Below, in pieces: positions 15,840 to 24,210 of a stretch of 64,000 bases of DNA. The DNA lies in contig NZ_RBJB01000003.1 in the NCBI RefSeq assembly GCF_003634635.1, positions 434,001 to 498,000 of the forward strand. Direction: 5' to 3'. The position numbers were made by a program, and so were the translations under genes. The stretch's first letter is position 1. Every line of letters starts with the position of its first letter. The notes below the pieces were generated by a model. It worked only from the letters and a program-made list of their open reading frames with translations, made no database searches and was not told where the DNA came from. The DNA comes from Marinobacter nauticus (GTDB lineage: Bacteria; Pseudomonadota; Gammaproteobacteria; Pseudomonadales; Oleiphilaceae).

Positions 15840-17342
15840 TCAGTCTTCGCTTTCCAGTTCGATTTCATCGGCCACGAAGTTGCCCGGTGTTGGCTCACTA
15901 TACTCTACCTCAAGTACCGGCCGCTGCCCGGCATCGAAGGCATCAATCAACTCGTCGCGGCTGGTGCCTTCGAACTGGGTATCTATCGTGGTTTGCACAT
16001 CAATTCCCAGTACCGTAAACACGGTCCCCTGAACGTGCGTGAGCTGACCCTGGCTTTCATACTCGCGATCCGCCGCTGGCCCATTGTCTTCCTCATTGCG
16101 CTCAACCTTTATCGCTTCAAGCACAACGCCAGAGCCGGACTGCCGCTCAATACCTTCCACTTCTACCTGATAACTGCCGTTCAGGTCCGCCAGTTTCAGG
16201 CGCAGATCGCTGTCATCGTCGGTGATGATCGTCCGTGGCGTGAGCTGCACCAACACACCACCAATCCGGAAGGTCTGGTCGTTGAAGTTGAGCGTGTTGA
16301 CGTCGAGGACACCGTCTACTGACGCGTTGCCTTCACGAGCTTCAATTTCTTCAGCCAGTACGGAGCCATTGTCCTGGAAATCCCCCTCAACCTGTATCAG
16401 CATGCCGGCGGTCAGATCCGAGGCCGACAAACCATCATCAAACTCGGTGTTGTCGTCGACAAAGACAATCAGGCCGTTGATGTGGAAGGATCGGGTCGAT
16501 GCGTTGTAGTCGGTGCTCACGGGGCCTGAAAACTCAATGTCATCGCCGGAGCCCCGACGGTAGCGACGGGTTTCGCCTTCATCGATTTCCCGGGCAATCA
16601 ATACGCCATTGGAGATCGTACCTTCGGCCTCCACCAGCAGAAGATCCGCCAGATCGGCTTCCGTCAGCGACCCGGCGAACGCGCTGTCAGTGTACGAGAC
16701 CAACTGCCCGTTAATGCTGAACTGATTCAGATTCAGCTGCAATGAACCCTCGTCGATGCGGCCTTCAATCTCTACGTTGGTTTCATCCTGCGTCATCAAA
16801 CCAATGTGGCTTGCCCGGTACCGACCGTTGGGGTCCGGTTCACGCCAGCCACTGATGCGCACGAAAGCGCCATCTGCCAGGGTTTCAAGCGCAATGTCCT
16901 TGAACACCGTCTGCTGGTCGGCAACCACAGTTTGCTCATAGATGGTGAACTGCACTGATTCGACCATACCGTCGGCATCCGGGGTCTGAATCAGATTGTC
17001 CACACGCCCACGGAAGGTATCGTCGTACTCGACCGACTCCGCATTCCCCCGGCCATCAACCCGCCACTCGCCTTCGATCCTCAGGATCATGCCTTCCTGT
17101 AACTGGTCTTCACGTTCAATGCCGTCATCACTGCTGACGCGACCATCCGTCTCAAACTTCACGCCATTGACGAAGACACTGCCGAAACCGGAAACCGGCC
17201 CAACGCTGGAGCCAGTGCCTCGGATGCCGCCGTCGGCAACGTCGACACCACCGCCACCACCGCCGCAGGCACTCAACACGCCGAGTGCGATCGGTGCGGC
17301 GGCCAGTTTCAGCATTCTGTGAAGCGTTACTGCTCTGAACAT
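15840..17342 (-). CDS. DUF5666 repeat lipoprotein, paralogue 1
   Basis: 500 residues from the ATG at 17342 (AGGAGAG upstream). A lipoprotein signal peptide ends LSAC with the lipid-modified Cys at 26, followed by a run of Gly. The body is a series of about five DUF5666 small beta-barrel repeats, each with a pattern like VxVEGxFxxxGxxxAxEIExR (for example LIQVEGDFQDNGSVLAEEIE). The N-terminal 100 residues closely match the second DUF5666 lipoprotein at 18705-20135 (shared GFGSVFVNG / GFGSVYVNG and SSDDGIERE). No enzymatic motif is seen. It is anchored in the outer or inner membrane facing the periplasm; ligand unknown. Third gene after the DUF6502 regulator and its truncated paralogue. Confidence 0.85.
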   Translation of the reverse strand: MFRAVTLHRMLKLAAAPIALGVLSACGGGGGGVDVADGGIRGTGSSVGPVSGFGSVFVNGVKFETDGRVSSDDGIEREDQLQEGMILRIEGEWRVDGRGNAESVEYDDTFRGRVDNLIQTPDADGMVESVQFTIYEQTVVADQQTVFKDIALETLADGAFVRISGWREPDPNGRYRASHIGLMTQDETNVEIEGRIDEGSLQLNLNQFSINGQLVSYTDSAFAGSLTEADLADLLLVEAEGTISNGVLIAREIDEGETRRYRRGSGDDIEFSGPVSTDYNASTRSFHINGLIVFVDDNTEFDDGLSASDLTAGMLIQVEGDFQDNGSVLAEEIEAREGNASVDGVLDVNTLNFNDQTFRIGGVLVQLTPRTIITDDDSDLRLKLADLNGSYQVEVEGIERQSGSGVVLEAIKVERNEEDNGPAADREYESQGQLTHVQGTVFTVLGIDVQTTIDTQFEGTSRDELIDAFDAGQRPVLEVEYSEPTPGNFVADEIELESED

Positions 17343-17381
17343 TGTTCTCTCCTGCAGGCCATCCGGGCCCGCCACTGATTG

Positions 17382-17783
17382 TCAGCTGTCGTTGTGGCGT
17401 CGTCGTAGCTTGTCGATGTCAACAAAATCATCGTAATTGCCCAGGCTCAGTGAACCGGTAGCACCCCAGGGAGCGTAAGCGCTTCTCTTTAACAGAACGT
17501 GACCGCTCTCCAGGGTTTCCACAATGCCCTTTCGAAGCAGTTCCGCAAGCACGACAGAAGGCACCAGGTTTGGGTTGGCGATTTGCACCAGATCAACAAA
17601 GGAATGGGGTTCATGGGGCGTTGCAAGCACCACCTTCGGGTGTTTCTGCTCATCCAGGAAATGCTCGGAACTCAGCCAGTATCTCACCACCTGACGGGCA
17701 CCCGGCGAAAGCAGCATGCTGACCAGTTCGGTGGTTTGCCAGCGCGGGGGTTGTCCGGTCGGGACATTAAGAGCCATCATCAT
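17382..17783 (-). CDS. HTH-less DUF6502-like protein
   Basis: 133 residues. It aligns by eye with the C-terminal half of the upstream DUF6502 protein: SFVDLVQIANPNLVPSVVLAE against SFSELVRKYSGDMTPRAVLDE, then L/LQRVG or LLRKG, and GHVLLKRSAYAPWG against GFLILKQRAYVPAG. The N-terminal helix-turn-helix of the full-length protein is missing. The ATG overlaps the upstream stop by 4 nt, so the two proteins are made together. A natural reading is a partner that forms mixed dimers with, or titrates, the regulator; this is inference. It could instead be a decaying duplicate, but the frame is intact. Confidence 0.75.
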   Translation of the reverse strand: MMMALNVPTGQPPRWQTTELVSMLLSPGARQVVRYWLSSEHFLDEQKHPKVVLATPHEPHSFVDLVQIANPNLVPSVVLAELLRKGIVETLESGHVLLKRSAYAPWGATGSLSLGNYDDFVDIDKLRRRHNDS

Positions 17784-18625
17784 TCGTCTCCGCTCTTGTT
17801 CGTCTGAACCGGCTCTTCAAAATAGAAAATGCTGACGCCGGTCCGTACCGATTCGCCGCCCTCCTGGCCGGATACTCCCCGGTCGTGAGGCCCTAACCAG
17901 CTGTCCAGATCTTCCAGCAGGGCCTGGGACTGCCTTGCGGCTTGTTCACGCCACGCAGTAATCACCTCAGGTGGTATTTCATTATAGGTCAGGGTGCGCT
18001 GGAACAGCGGCTCACGCCCGACATCCCGACTCACCAGATTGTGATCAATAGTGGCTACAAGATCAGATACGTCTTCTCCGAAGATCTGGAGCATTTCTTC
18101 GCTGTCTCCGGCCGGCACATACGCCCGCTGTTTCAGGATCAGGAACCCACTATCCGGTTCAACCGCGACTACCCCCACCCGCTGGAGCTCATCCAGTACC
18201 GCTCTGGGGGTCATATCGCCACTGTATTTTCGAACCAGCTCACTGAAGCTCCCGGCGCCCTCGAATGCCAGTACCGCGGGCTGTCCATTCGCTGCCTGAT
18301 AGGTCTCATCGTGCACCCATCCGGACACCACACGCGAAGCGCGATTGGCATGAGAGGTTCGTTCACTGACCGGGCTTTGCCCCGCCAATATCTCTCGTTG
18401 TTTTCGCACTTCTTTGCGGGTCAGGCCTGTCATCACTGCCGCTCTGGAATCGGTTGGTTTGCGGCGCCCGTCAGAGAAATCCTCCAGCGCAGCCTCCACA
18501 TACGCCCTTTTCACCAGCTCAGAGAATTCGCCGAACGGAACGCCATTGCGCAACAGCAGTCTGGCCATCGGGCGCAAAATGCGGAACAGCGCTTGGTGCA
18601 GGGGATTGGATTTGGCATCAGTCAT
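17780..18625 (-). CDS. DUF6502 family protein, probable transcriptional regulator
   Basis: 281 residues from the ATG at 18625. Residues about 20-80 look like a winged helix-turn-helix: a helical segment LFRILRPMARLLLRNGVPFG, then RKPTDSRAAVMTGLTRKEVRKQ, where SRAAVMTGLTRKEV has the spacing of a recognition helix. The C-terminal half (SFSELVRKYSGDMTPRAVLDEL onward) is shared with the small downstream protein. There is no Shine-Dalgarno; a TACAAT -10 ends 7 nt before the ATG, implying a leaderless mRNA, and it is embedded in a TGGGA-N6-TCCCA palindrome repeated before the neighbouring DUF5666 gene. Autoregulation and control of both DUF5666 lipoproteins are inferred. Confidence 0.82.
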   Translation of the reverse strand: MTDAKSNPLHQALFRILRPMARLLLRNGVPFGEFSELVKRAYVEAALEDFSDGRRKPTDSRAAVMTGLTRKEVRKQREILAGQSPVSERTSHANRASRVVSGWVHDETYQAANGQPAVLAFEGAGSFSELVRKYSGDMTPRAVLDELQRVGVVAVEPDSGFLILKQRAYVPAGDSEEMLQIFGEDVSDLVATIDHNLVSRDVGREPLFQRTLTYNEIPPEVITAWREQAARQSQALLEDLDSWLGPHDRGVSGQEGGESVRTGVSIFYFEEPVQTNKSGDE

Positions 18626-18628
18626 GTT

Positions 18629-18644
18629 TGGGATTGTATTCCCA
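18629..18644. promoter_or_regulatory. Operator copy 1 (TGGGA-N6-TCCCA) over the DUF6502 promoter
   Basis: TGGGATTGTATTCCCA, with perfect 5-bp arms, lies 4 nt before the DUF6502 ATG. On the minus strand its centre contains TACAAT (18638-18633), a 5/6 match to the -10 consensus. A bound protein would occlude RNA polymerase. The same 16-bp arrangement occurs twice at 20194-20235. Confidence 0.72.
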
Positions 18645-18704
18645 TCTTGCCCCGGAAAACCAGACACAGGTTGCGGTATCCCCCGCAACCCGTGTCCTTC
18701 GACC

Positions 18705-20135
18705 TCAGTTTTCGGGGTTTGCGGTCAACACATACTCTCCGCCGATGGTCTGGTCGTACTCAACCTCGGCTTCATCACCAACCTGAAGGCCCGCAACGCT
18801 GAAGCCATTCAGCAAGATTTCAAGATTCATCACCGTCAGTGACGTATCAGAAATGGCATCGATTCTGGCCTCCAGCTCAAAGTTTTCATCTTCGTCGCTG
18901 TCTTCCCGCTCAATGGTGAAGGCTTCAAGGTGATCAGTACGCTGACGACCTTCCACCTCAACATAGTCCCCAACGCTGAAGGCGTTGATGTCATCAACCC
19001 GATTACGCAGGTCGTTATCGCTGTCATCGTCGTCGATCAGGGTATTGGCGGTGAGTTGAACGCGAACGCCACTGACCACCAGCAATTCATTGTCCAGATC
19101 GATCTGCTGGATGATGCCGTCCAGTTCCGCATCGCCTTCCCGGCCTTCCATTTCTTCCGCCAGCAGGGTGTTGTTGCGGAAATCACCCTCGACTTTCACG
19201 AACACGCCATCCTGGAGGCTGCCCTCGCTGATGTCGTCAAACTCAGTCTCAGCATTCAGTTGAACCAGCACGCCATTAATCCGGAAGGTGCGGGCAGACG
19301 CATCGAAATCGTAGATATCACCGGAAATTTCAACGTCGTCGTTATCGTCAAACAGGTCGTCCTCATCATCAATTTCTTCGGCGAGCAGGACATCGCCGTC
19401 TGCGTTGAGCTGACCTTCCACTTCAACCGCGAGCCCGTTCTCCAGTTGGTCCAGACTGAAATCGTCATCCGCGACCGCGCTGGTGTAATCCACTGTAAAA
19501 CCGTTGATGGTGAAGGTCTGCAACTGCGCATCCAGGTTCTGGACCACGCCTTCAAGTTCAGCCTCATTCACATCGTCAAAATCCGAGCCCAGCAGACGAG
19601 CACCCACGAAGCTGGCCCGGAAGCTGCCGTCATCCAGCCGCCAGCCGCTTACCCGAACCCGATAATTGGCAGGCGCGGCCGCAAGCTCAACCGGTGTGGC
19701 TCCGCGGAATACCGTCTGGTTGTTAAGCACAACCAACTGCCCCAGCAACTCCAGCTGTCCGGTGCTGGCGGTGGCATCCCAGGTTGCCGCAACCAGCGGC
19801 CCCCTCAGGGTGTCGTCATAGAACACAGCGTCGGCCTGGCCCTGGCCCCGCTCGTCCCAGCCACCTTTGATTTTCAGCACCATGCCTTTTTCAAGCTGGC
19901 CCTCACGCTCAATGCCGTCGTCACTGCTAACGCTGCCATCGGTCGCAAACCGGATTCCGTTGACATACACGCTACCAAAACCGGTCACCGCACCAACACT
20001 GGTGCCCTCGGCATTGCCACTTGCACCTACTGAACCGGAGGAGCCGGAGCCACCGCCACCACAGGCGGCCAGGCCGCCGGCCAAGGTACCAACCAGAACC
20101 AACTTGATCGCTTTTGAAAGTCCGTTGCGCTTCAT
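18705..20135 (-). CDS. DUF5666 repeat lipoprotein, paralogue 2
   Basis: 476 residues. Lipoprotein signal peptide with lipobox LAAC (Cys25), followed by a Gly/Ser-rich tether and repeated DUF5666 units, each ending in a motif such as VKVEGDFRNNTLLAEEMEGRE or VEVEGQLNADGDVLLAEEID (seen as VEGDF/VEGQL with AEE). Highly acidic overall. It is a clear paralogue of the lipoprotein at 15840-17342, so the locus arose by duplication of a lipoprotein/regulator unit. The ATG follows GGAGAAGGAAG. Two operator-like palindromes overlap its promoter. Its periplasmic function is unknown; DUF5666 folds resemble small OB-like barrels. Confidence 0.85.
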   Translation of the reverse strand: MKRNGLSKAIKLVLVGTLAGGLAACGGGGSGSSGSVGASGNAEGTSVGAVTGFGSVYVNGIRFATDGSVSSDDGIEREGQLEKGMVLKIKGGWDERGQGQADAVFYDDTLRGPLVAATWDATASTGQLELLGQLVVLNNQTVFRGATPVELAAAPANYRVRVSGWRLDDGSFRASFVGARLLGSDFDDVNEAELEGVVQNLDAQLQTFTINGFTVDYTSAVADDDFSLDQLENGLAVEVEGQLNADGDVLLAEEIDDEDDLFDDNDDVEISGDIYDFDASARTFRINGVLVQLNAETEFDDISEGSLQDGVFVKVEGDFRNNTLLAEEMEGREGDAELDGIIQQIDLDNELLVVSGVRVQLTANTLIDDDDSDNDLRNRVDDINAFSVGDYVEVEGRQRTDHLEAFTIEREDSDEDENFELEARIDAISDTSLTVMNLEILLNGFSVAGLQVGDEAEVEYDQTIGGEYVLTANPEN

Positions 20136-20193
20136 CTTCCTTCTCCCGACTGATTTGACAGAATCCGGCGCGTTTTTTCAGCACCACAATAAT

Positions 20194-20209
20194 TGGGATA
20201 TTTTTCCCA
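20194..20209. promoter_or_regulatory. Operator copy 2 (TGGGA-N6-TCCCA) before DUF5666 paralogue 2
   Basis: AATTGGGA / TCCCAATT gives 8-bp perfect arms around TATTTT (20191-20212). It lies just downstream of the inferred -10 of the DUF5666 gene, 26 bp from copy 3. Confidence 0.72.
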
Positions 20210-20219
20210 ATTCATTAAA

Positions 20220-20235
20220 TGGGAAAATAATCCCA
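20220..20235. promoter_or_regulatory. Operator copy 3 (TGGGA-N6-TCCCA) over the DUF5666 promoter
   Basis: TGGGAAAATAATCCCA overlaps the spacer and -10 of the inferred promoter of DUF5666 paralogue 2. Tandem placement with copy 2 suits cooperative repression. Confidence 0.72.
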
Positions 20236-20252
20236 AATTTTGAATTTGTCCA
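20224..20252 (-). promoter_or_regulatory. Promoter of DUF5666 paralogue 2
   Basis: On the minus strand TGGACA (20252-20247, 5/6 of the -35 consensus), a 17-bp spacer and TATTTT (20229-20224, 4/6 of the -10 consensus). Transcription would start near 20217, between operator copies 2 and 3. Confidence 0.5.
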
Positions 20253-20279
20253 GTCAGGAAAGATGAAAATTTCGTGAAT

Positions 20280-20316
20280 CGTTTCTGGAAACGTGTCCGG
20301 GTCTGCTAGACCCGGA
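20280..20316 (-). terminator. Tandem hairpins ending the chemoreceptor gene
   Basis: TCCGGGTCT / AGACCCGGA (9 bp, loop of 3) spans the stop codon, followed on the minus strand by CGTTTC / GAAACG. An A/T-rich stretch follows. This isolates the chemoreceptor transcript from the DUF5666 gene. Confidence 0.55.
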
Positions 20317-22246
20317 ACTGGGATGCCTTTGTTTGCAGGGCCGACAGGGTGCTTGCGATCTCACCGCTGGCCTCGTCCGAGTGCGTTATGGAATCAACGG
20401 TTTCCCGGGAGGAATCGGCGATTTCACGCACGCTGACGCTGACTTCGCTGGCGTGCCCACTCTGATCTTCCGCCACCCCGGAGATCTCAAGGGCCCGCTG
20501 CTGAAGGCTGGCCAGCAGTTGGTTAATGCGGTCGAAGTGCTCGTCGGCCCGGTGGAACTCCGTCGAGGATTCCGCGACCTGACCGGACACATCGTTAATG
20601 GTGCTGACGGCCTGACGACTGCCTTGCTGCAACCGTTCGATAATGACCTGAATCTCGGTGGTCGACTCCTGGGTTCGGCTGGCCAGAGTGCGTACTTCAT
20701 CAGCCACGACCGCAAACCCTCGACCGGACTCGCCAGCCCGCGCCGCTTCGATGGCGGCGTTCAGTGCCAGCAGGTTGGTCTGCTCCGCGATAGCTCCGAT
20801 CACGGACAGTACCGAGCCAATCTCTTTACTCTGGGTATCCAACTGATTGACCGCCGCGACCGCCTGCTCAACGTTCCGCACGACGCTGTCGAGACGATCA
20901 CGCACTTCACGGGAGATCTCCGCCGTGGCCGCACTTTCGGCGCTGACATTCCGGACTTCGCCGGCGATATCCTGCACATCACCGGCGACTTCGGAAATGC
21001 TGCGCGACATCATCTCCATGGTGCCGGAAACCTGTGCGACACCCTGCTCCTGACGATTCACCGCGGCCACGGCGCAGCGACTGATATCCCGCTGGGCCTG
21101 CGCCTGGCCGGCGGCGGACTCTGCCGACGCCTTGACGTCTGAGACCAGTTCCTGGATCCGAGCAATAAACCGGTTTACTCCGTGCCCCATTTCGGTCAGT
21201 TCGTCATTGCCTTTAAGGGAGACTCTCCGGGTGAGATCGGCTTCGCCATCGGCAATCCCCCAGATCGCCTGGCTAAGGCGGTAAACCCTGGGCAGCACGC
21301 CGCCGCCCAGCACCAGAGCCACAAGCACAATCAGGGTTACGACCGACACCACCGCCAGAAGCGACAGCTTGGTGGACAGGCTCTCGGCTTCGTCATTCAA
21401 TGCCTGCACGGTGTTATTCATGCTCGTGCGGGTTTCTGTGTCCATGGCTGCGAGCTGCTGTTGTAACCGCTGGTTCACCTGCTCCGTTTCGGTGCCAAGT
21501 GTCTCCCTGAGTGCATCAATACTGCCCGCAATGGTTGCTCCGAATTCCGCCTCTAGCTGAGTCAGGTCACGATTGATGCCCTCAAGCGACAACCCAAGTT
21601 TCAGCTCTCCAATGGCCGAACCCTGTGGCGCAATATCCGCGCTGATGATCACCACATCGGGATCCCGGCTGGCAGCATCCAGGACCCGATTTGCAGCACC
21701 ACGACCTTCCCCCTGCTCCATAAGAGTGCGAACACGATCGTCCGTGCGATCCACATAGCGGGTCAGACGTTCACCGTATTGATCGTAGTAAATCGCAAAC
21801 AGAACAGACTCTCTGGCATCAGCCAGTTCCACCAGATCGGTCAGGCGGGGGATGTCACGATCCCAGATCAGAGGGGCAGCGACGGCAGCCAGCACCTCAG
21901 CGAGCCCCTGGGCTTCCGCCATAACGGCTGTACGAACATTACCGGCCACACGCTCCTGCTGCTCGGTCTGCTGGCGAGTGAGTTCCGCGGAGAGTTCGTC
22001 GGTGGTTTTCTGGCGCATGCGCTCAAGCCGGCCCCGGACATCTTCCCGGGTTTCACCAAACGAGGCGCTGACATTATTGCTGCTGGCCTCCAGCGCTGTG
22101 CCTGCGGTTTCGACCAGCCGCTCAACCTGGTTCGATATCAACCATTGGCTGACGACGACCTGAATCAGGCCAGCGACCAGAAGCACAATGAACACCGGCC
22201 GCAACAGACGACTGGTCACGAGGTGTTTGAAAAAGCGTATGGACAT
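20306..22246 (-). CDS. Methyl-accepting chemotaxis protein
   Basis: 646 residues from the ATG at 22246 (GGAG upstream). TM1 about 13-33, a periplasmic sensor region of about 250 residues that is predicted largely helical and rich in Gln/Glu coiled coil, TM2 about 300-325, a HAMP domain ([21 protein letters not shown]) and a cytoplasmic signalling domain with the conserved hairpin tip [21 protein letters not shown]. It transmits ligand occupancy to CheA/CheW; no che genes lie nearby. The sensor domain is not assigned to a named family and the ligand cannot be predicted. No CheR-tethering pentapeptide is present at the C-terminus (ends ASQFRV). Confidence 0.93.
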   Translation of the reverse strand: MSIRFFKHLVTSRLLRPVFIVLLVAGLIQVVVSQWLISNQVERLVETAGTALEASSNNVSASFGETREDVRGRLERMRQKTTDELSAELTRQQTEQQERVAGNVRTAVMAEAQGLAEVLAAVAAPLIWDRDIPRLTDLVELADARESVLFAIYYDQYGERLTRYVDRTDDRVRTLMEQGEGRGAANRVLDAASRDPDVVIISADIAPQGSAIGELKLGLSLEGINRDLTQLEAEFGATIAGSIDALRETLGTETEQVNQRLQQQLAAMDTETRTSMNNTVQALNDEAESLSTKLSLLAVVSVVTLIVLVALVLGGGVLPRVYRLSQAIWGIADGEADLTRRVSLKGNDELTEMGHGVNRFIARIQELVSDVKASAESAAGQAQAQRDISRCAVAAVNRQEQGVAQVSGTMEMMSRSISEVAGDVQDIAGEVRNVSAESAATAEISREVRDRLDSVVRNVEQAVAAVNQLDTQSKEIGSVLSVIGAIAEQTNLLALNAAIEAARAGESGRGFAVVADEVRTLASRTQESTTEIQVIIERLQQGSRQAVSTINDVSGQVAESSTEFHRADEHFDRINQLLASLQQRALEISGVAEDQSGHASEVSVSVREIADSSRETVDSITHSDEASGEIASTLSALQTKASQFRV

Positions 22247-22429
22247 AGGGACTCCGCTAGTGTTCGCGCGCAAAGCATCCTGCACACCGACAGCCGGCTC
22301 CCTGCCGAGTTTCTGTCTTTATGTATAGCAAAAGGCGGGCCTATGTGGGCAGCAATCCAGGCTCTGGAGTGAACTTCGCCGACCCGACAGCGTATATGCT
22401 GGAACACTGAACAAGAGGAGAAGCCAGCC

Positions 22430-22606
22430 ATGCTGGGATTTCTGAAGGGCGACCCGAAGAAAAAACTGCAGAAAGCCTATGAGGAAAAGCTCGCCAAGGC
22501 GCTGCATGCACAGCGCAATGGCGATTTGCGTAGTCACGGCACGCTGATGGAGGAGGCGGAGAAAATCTACGCCGAAATACAGGCACTGGAAAAGTCCGGG
22601 CGCTGA
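22430..22606 (+). CDS. DUF6435 family small protein
   Basis: 58 residues, beginning MLGFLKGDPKKKLQKAYEEK, a start strongly conserved in DUF6435 proteins. It is preceded by AAGAGGAGAAG, an excellent ribosome binding site. The rest is a predicted helical pair (AHAQRNGDLRSHGTLMEEAEK and a short acidic helix). Small cytoplasmic proteins of this family are widespread in gammaproteobacteria and have no established function. It is transcribed divergently from the chemoreceptor and convergently with cbpM. Confidence 0.82.
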   Translation: MLGFLKGDPKKKLQKAYEEKLAKALHAQRNGDLRSHGTLMEEAEKIYAEIQALEKSGR

Positions 22607-22639
22607 TACAGGCGTTCAGCCCCCGGGACAGTAATACGG

Positions 22640-22984
22640 CTACTCGCCCATCAGTTGACGAATGCGCTGGTTCAGACGGTCCACCTCCCGCCGCATGTCC
22701 TGGACTTCGTCCAGCAGCTCCAGCGACATCGCCAGCCCGGGCAGGTTCAGTTTGAGATCCCGCTGCAGGCGCAGCGCTTTCTGCAGGCGACTCAGCGCGG
22801 CCACGTCGAATTGCCACTGGCGCATTTCCGGCACCTCGTCCAGTGGCGCGATGACTCCATAATCCACCAGTTTGATCACAAACTCTGCATGGCAGTTCCC
22901 GCGTTCGCAGATTTCCCGAAGCGAGAAGGTGCTGCCATCGGTGTCGGTGACTTCCACCGTCAGAATCCGGTCTTTGCTCGTCAT
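22640..22984 (-). CDS. cbpM: Chaperone modulatory protein CbpM
   Basis: 114 residues from the ATG at 22984, after GGGAGG. It is a MerR-like helix-turn-helix fold (LREICERGNCHAEFVIKLVDYGVI) with a C-terminal coiled coil (DEVQDMRREVDRLNQRIRQL). CbpM binds the J-domain of CbpA and inhibits its stimulation of DnaK and its DNA binding. The position directly after cbpA (start 11 nt beyond the cbpA stop, within the same operon) is the standard arrangement. Confidence 0.93.
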   Translation of the reverse strand: MTSKDRILTVEVTDTDGSTFSLREICERGNCHAEFVIKLVDYGVIAPLDEVPEMRQWQFDVAALSRLQKALRLQRDLKLNLPGLAMSLELLDEVQDMRREVDRLNQRIRQLMGE

Positions 22985-22995
22985 GTTCGCCTCCC

Positions 22996-23955
22996 TCACA
23001 CGTGCAGCTTGCTGCGCGGATTAAAGCCTTTCTCCAGCTCAGCCAGCTTCTCGTAGAGTGCTTCAGCTTCCGCCGTGTGCTGTTCCGGCATGGCCACTTG
23101 TAGTACCACAATCTGGTCGCCCGGATGTTTACCCGGGAAGCCTTTGCCCTTGAGCCGGAGTTTGCGCCCGCTGGTGGCCCCTTTCGGTACCTTCACATTC
23201 ACCTTTCCGCTCACCGTTGGCACTGTGACCGTTGCCCCCAAGGCGGCTTCCCACGGCGAAATGGGCACGGTAACCAGCACATCCCGGCCCTCAATACTGA
23301 AGTGCGGGTGGGGCGCCAGTTCCACTTCGATAAACAGATCGCCAGGCTCACCTCCACCAATTCCGGGTGCGCCCTGGCCCTTCAGCCGGATATGCTGCCC
23401 TTCCCGCATGCCCGCAGGGATTTTTACTTTCAGGGTTTTCTGACGTGGTATCAGGCGGCCCTGGTCATCAGGTTCATGAACCGTAAACGACACCTGTTTC
23501 TCGCAACCGTTAAAGGCCTCTTCAAGAAACAGGGCCAGCCGGGCATGCACATCCTCACCCCGCATTCTCATGCTCTGGCGAAAACCGCCACCACCGAAGC
23601 CCCCACGCCGGCCGCCGCCGAAGATTTCCTCAAAAAAATCACTGAACTGACGAGCGTCGGCCTCTGTGTATCCTCCGCCGCCAAAGCCGGAGGCACTCTG
23701 CCAGCCCGGTGGCGGCTGGAATGAACCATCGTCTCGGGTACCGTACTTGCGCAACTGGTCGTACTCGGCCCGTTTCTCGGGGTCCTTCAGTACTTCATAC
23801 GCTTCGCCCACATCTTTAAAACGGTCGCTCGCATCGGCCTCTTTGCTGACATCCGGGTGGTACTTCCGCGCCAGCTTACGGTAGGCCTTCTTGATTTCCT
23901 CGGGCGTGGCAGACTCACTCACACCGAGGACGGCGTAATAGTCTTTGAAATCCAT
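22996..23955 (-). CDS. cbpA: DnaJ-like co-chaperone CbpA (curved DNA-binding protein)
   Basis: 319 residues. J-domain at 1-70 with the catalytic HPD (KYHPDVS), a Gly/Phe-rich linker ([27 protein letters not shown]) and two C-terminal substrate-binding barrels ([28 protein letters not shown]). There is no zinc finger, which separates it from DnaJ. It stimulates DnaK ATPase and binds curved DNA in stationary phase in E. coli. Operon with cbpM. No heat-shock (sigma-32) promoter is evident upstream. Confidence 0.95.
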   Translation of the reverse strand: MDFKDYYAVLGVSESATPEEIKKAYRKLARKYHPDVSKEADASDRFKDVGEAYEVLKDPEKRAEYDQLRKYGTRDDGSFQPPPGWQSASGFGGGGYTEADARQFSDFFEEIFGGGRRGGFGGGGFRQSMRMRGEDVHARLALFLEEAFNGCEKQVSFTVHEPDDQGRLIPRQKTLKVKIPAGMREGQHIRLKGQGAPGIGGGEPGDLFIEVELAPHPHFSIEGRDVLVTVPISPWEAALGATVTVPTVSGKVNVKVPKGATSGRKLRLKGKGFPGKHPGDQIVVLQVAMPEQHTAEAEALYEKLAELEKGFNPRSKLHV

Positions 23956-24170
23956 GGCGCTCCTCGCATCTGAGCAAATAGGTTTCTCTGACTACCTATA
24001 TTTGACGCTGATGGAAAAAATACAAGCCAGTGCTCACCGCCACTTGAGACAGGTCAAGCACTGAGAGGCGGTTCACAATGACCGACTGATGGCCGGATCT
24101 GACAACTGCGGAGCCTCTTCTCCCATTCTGCAAACCGGCGCCTATGGACGATATTGAAAGGGCAGTACCC

Positions 24171-24187
24171 ATAGACGGACCGTCTAT
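24171..24187. promoter_or_regulatory. TetR-type operator before the SGNH hydrolase gene
   Basis: ATAGACGGACCGTCTAT is a perfect palindrome of 8-bp arms around a single A, 23 nt before the ATG at 24211 and just upstream of its AAGGAG. AGAC...GTCT palindromes of this length are typical of TetR-family operators. No tetR gene is in the window, so the regulator would be encoded elsewhere. An outer pair CTATGG (24142-24147) / CCATAG (24169-24174) overlaps it. Confidence 0.6.
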
Positions 24188-24210
24188 CCCTTACACAAGG
24201 AGTTCAAACA

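Noticed and set aside
23956..24060. Heat-shock (sigma-32) promoter for cbpA
   Set aside because: No CTTGAA / CCCCAT pair with proper spacing could be found on the minus strand.
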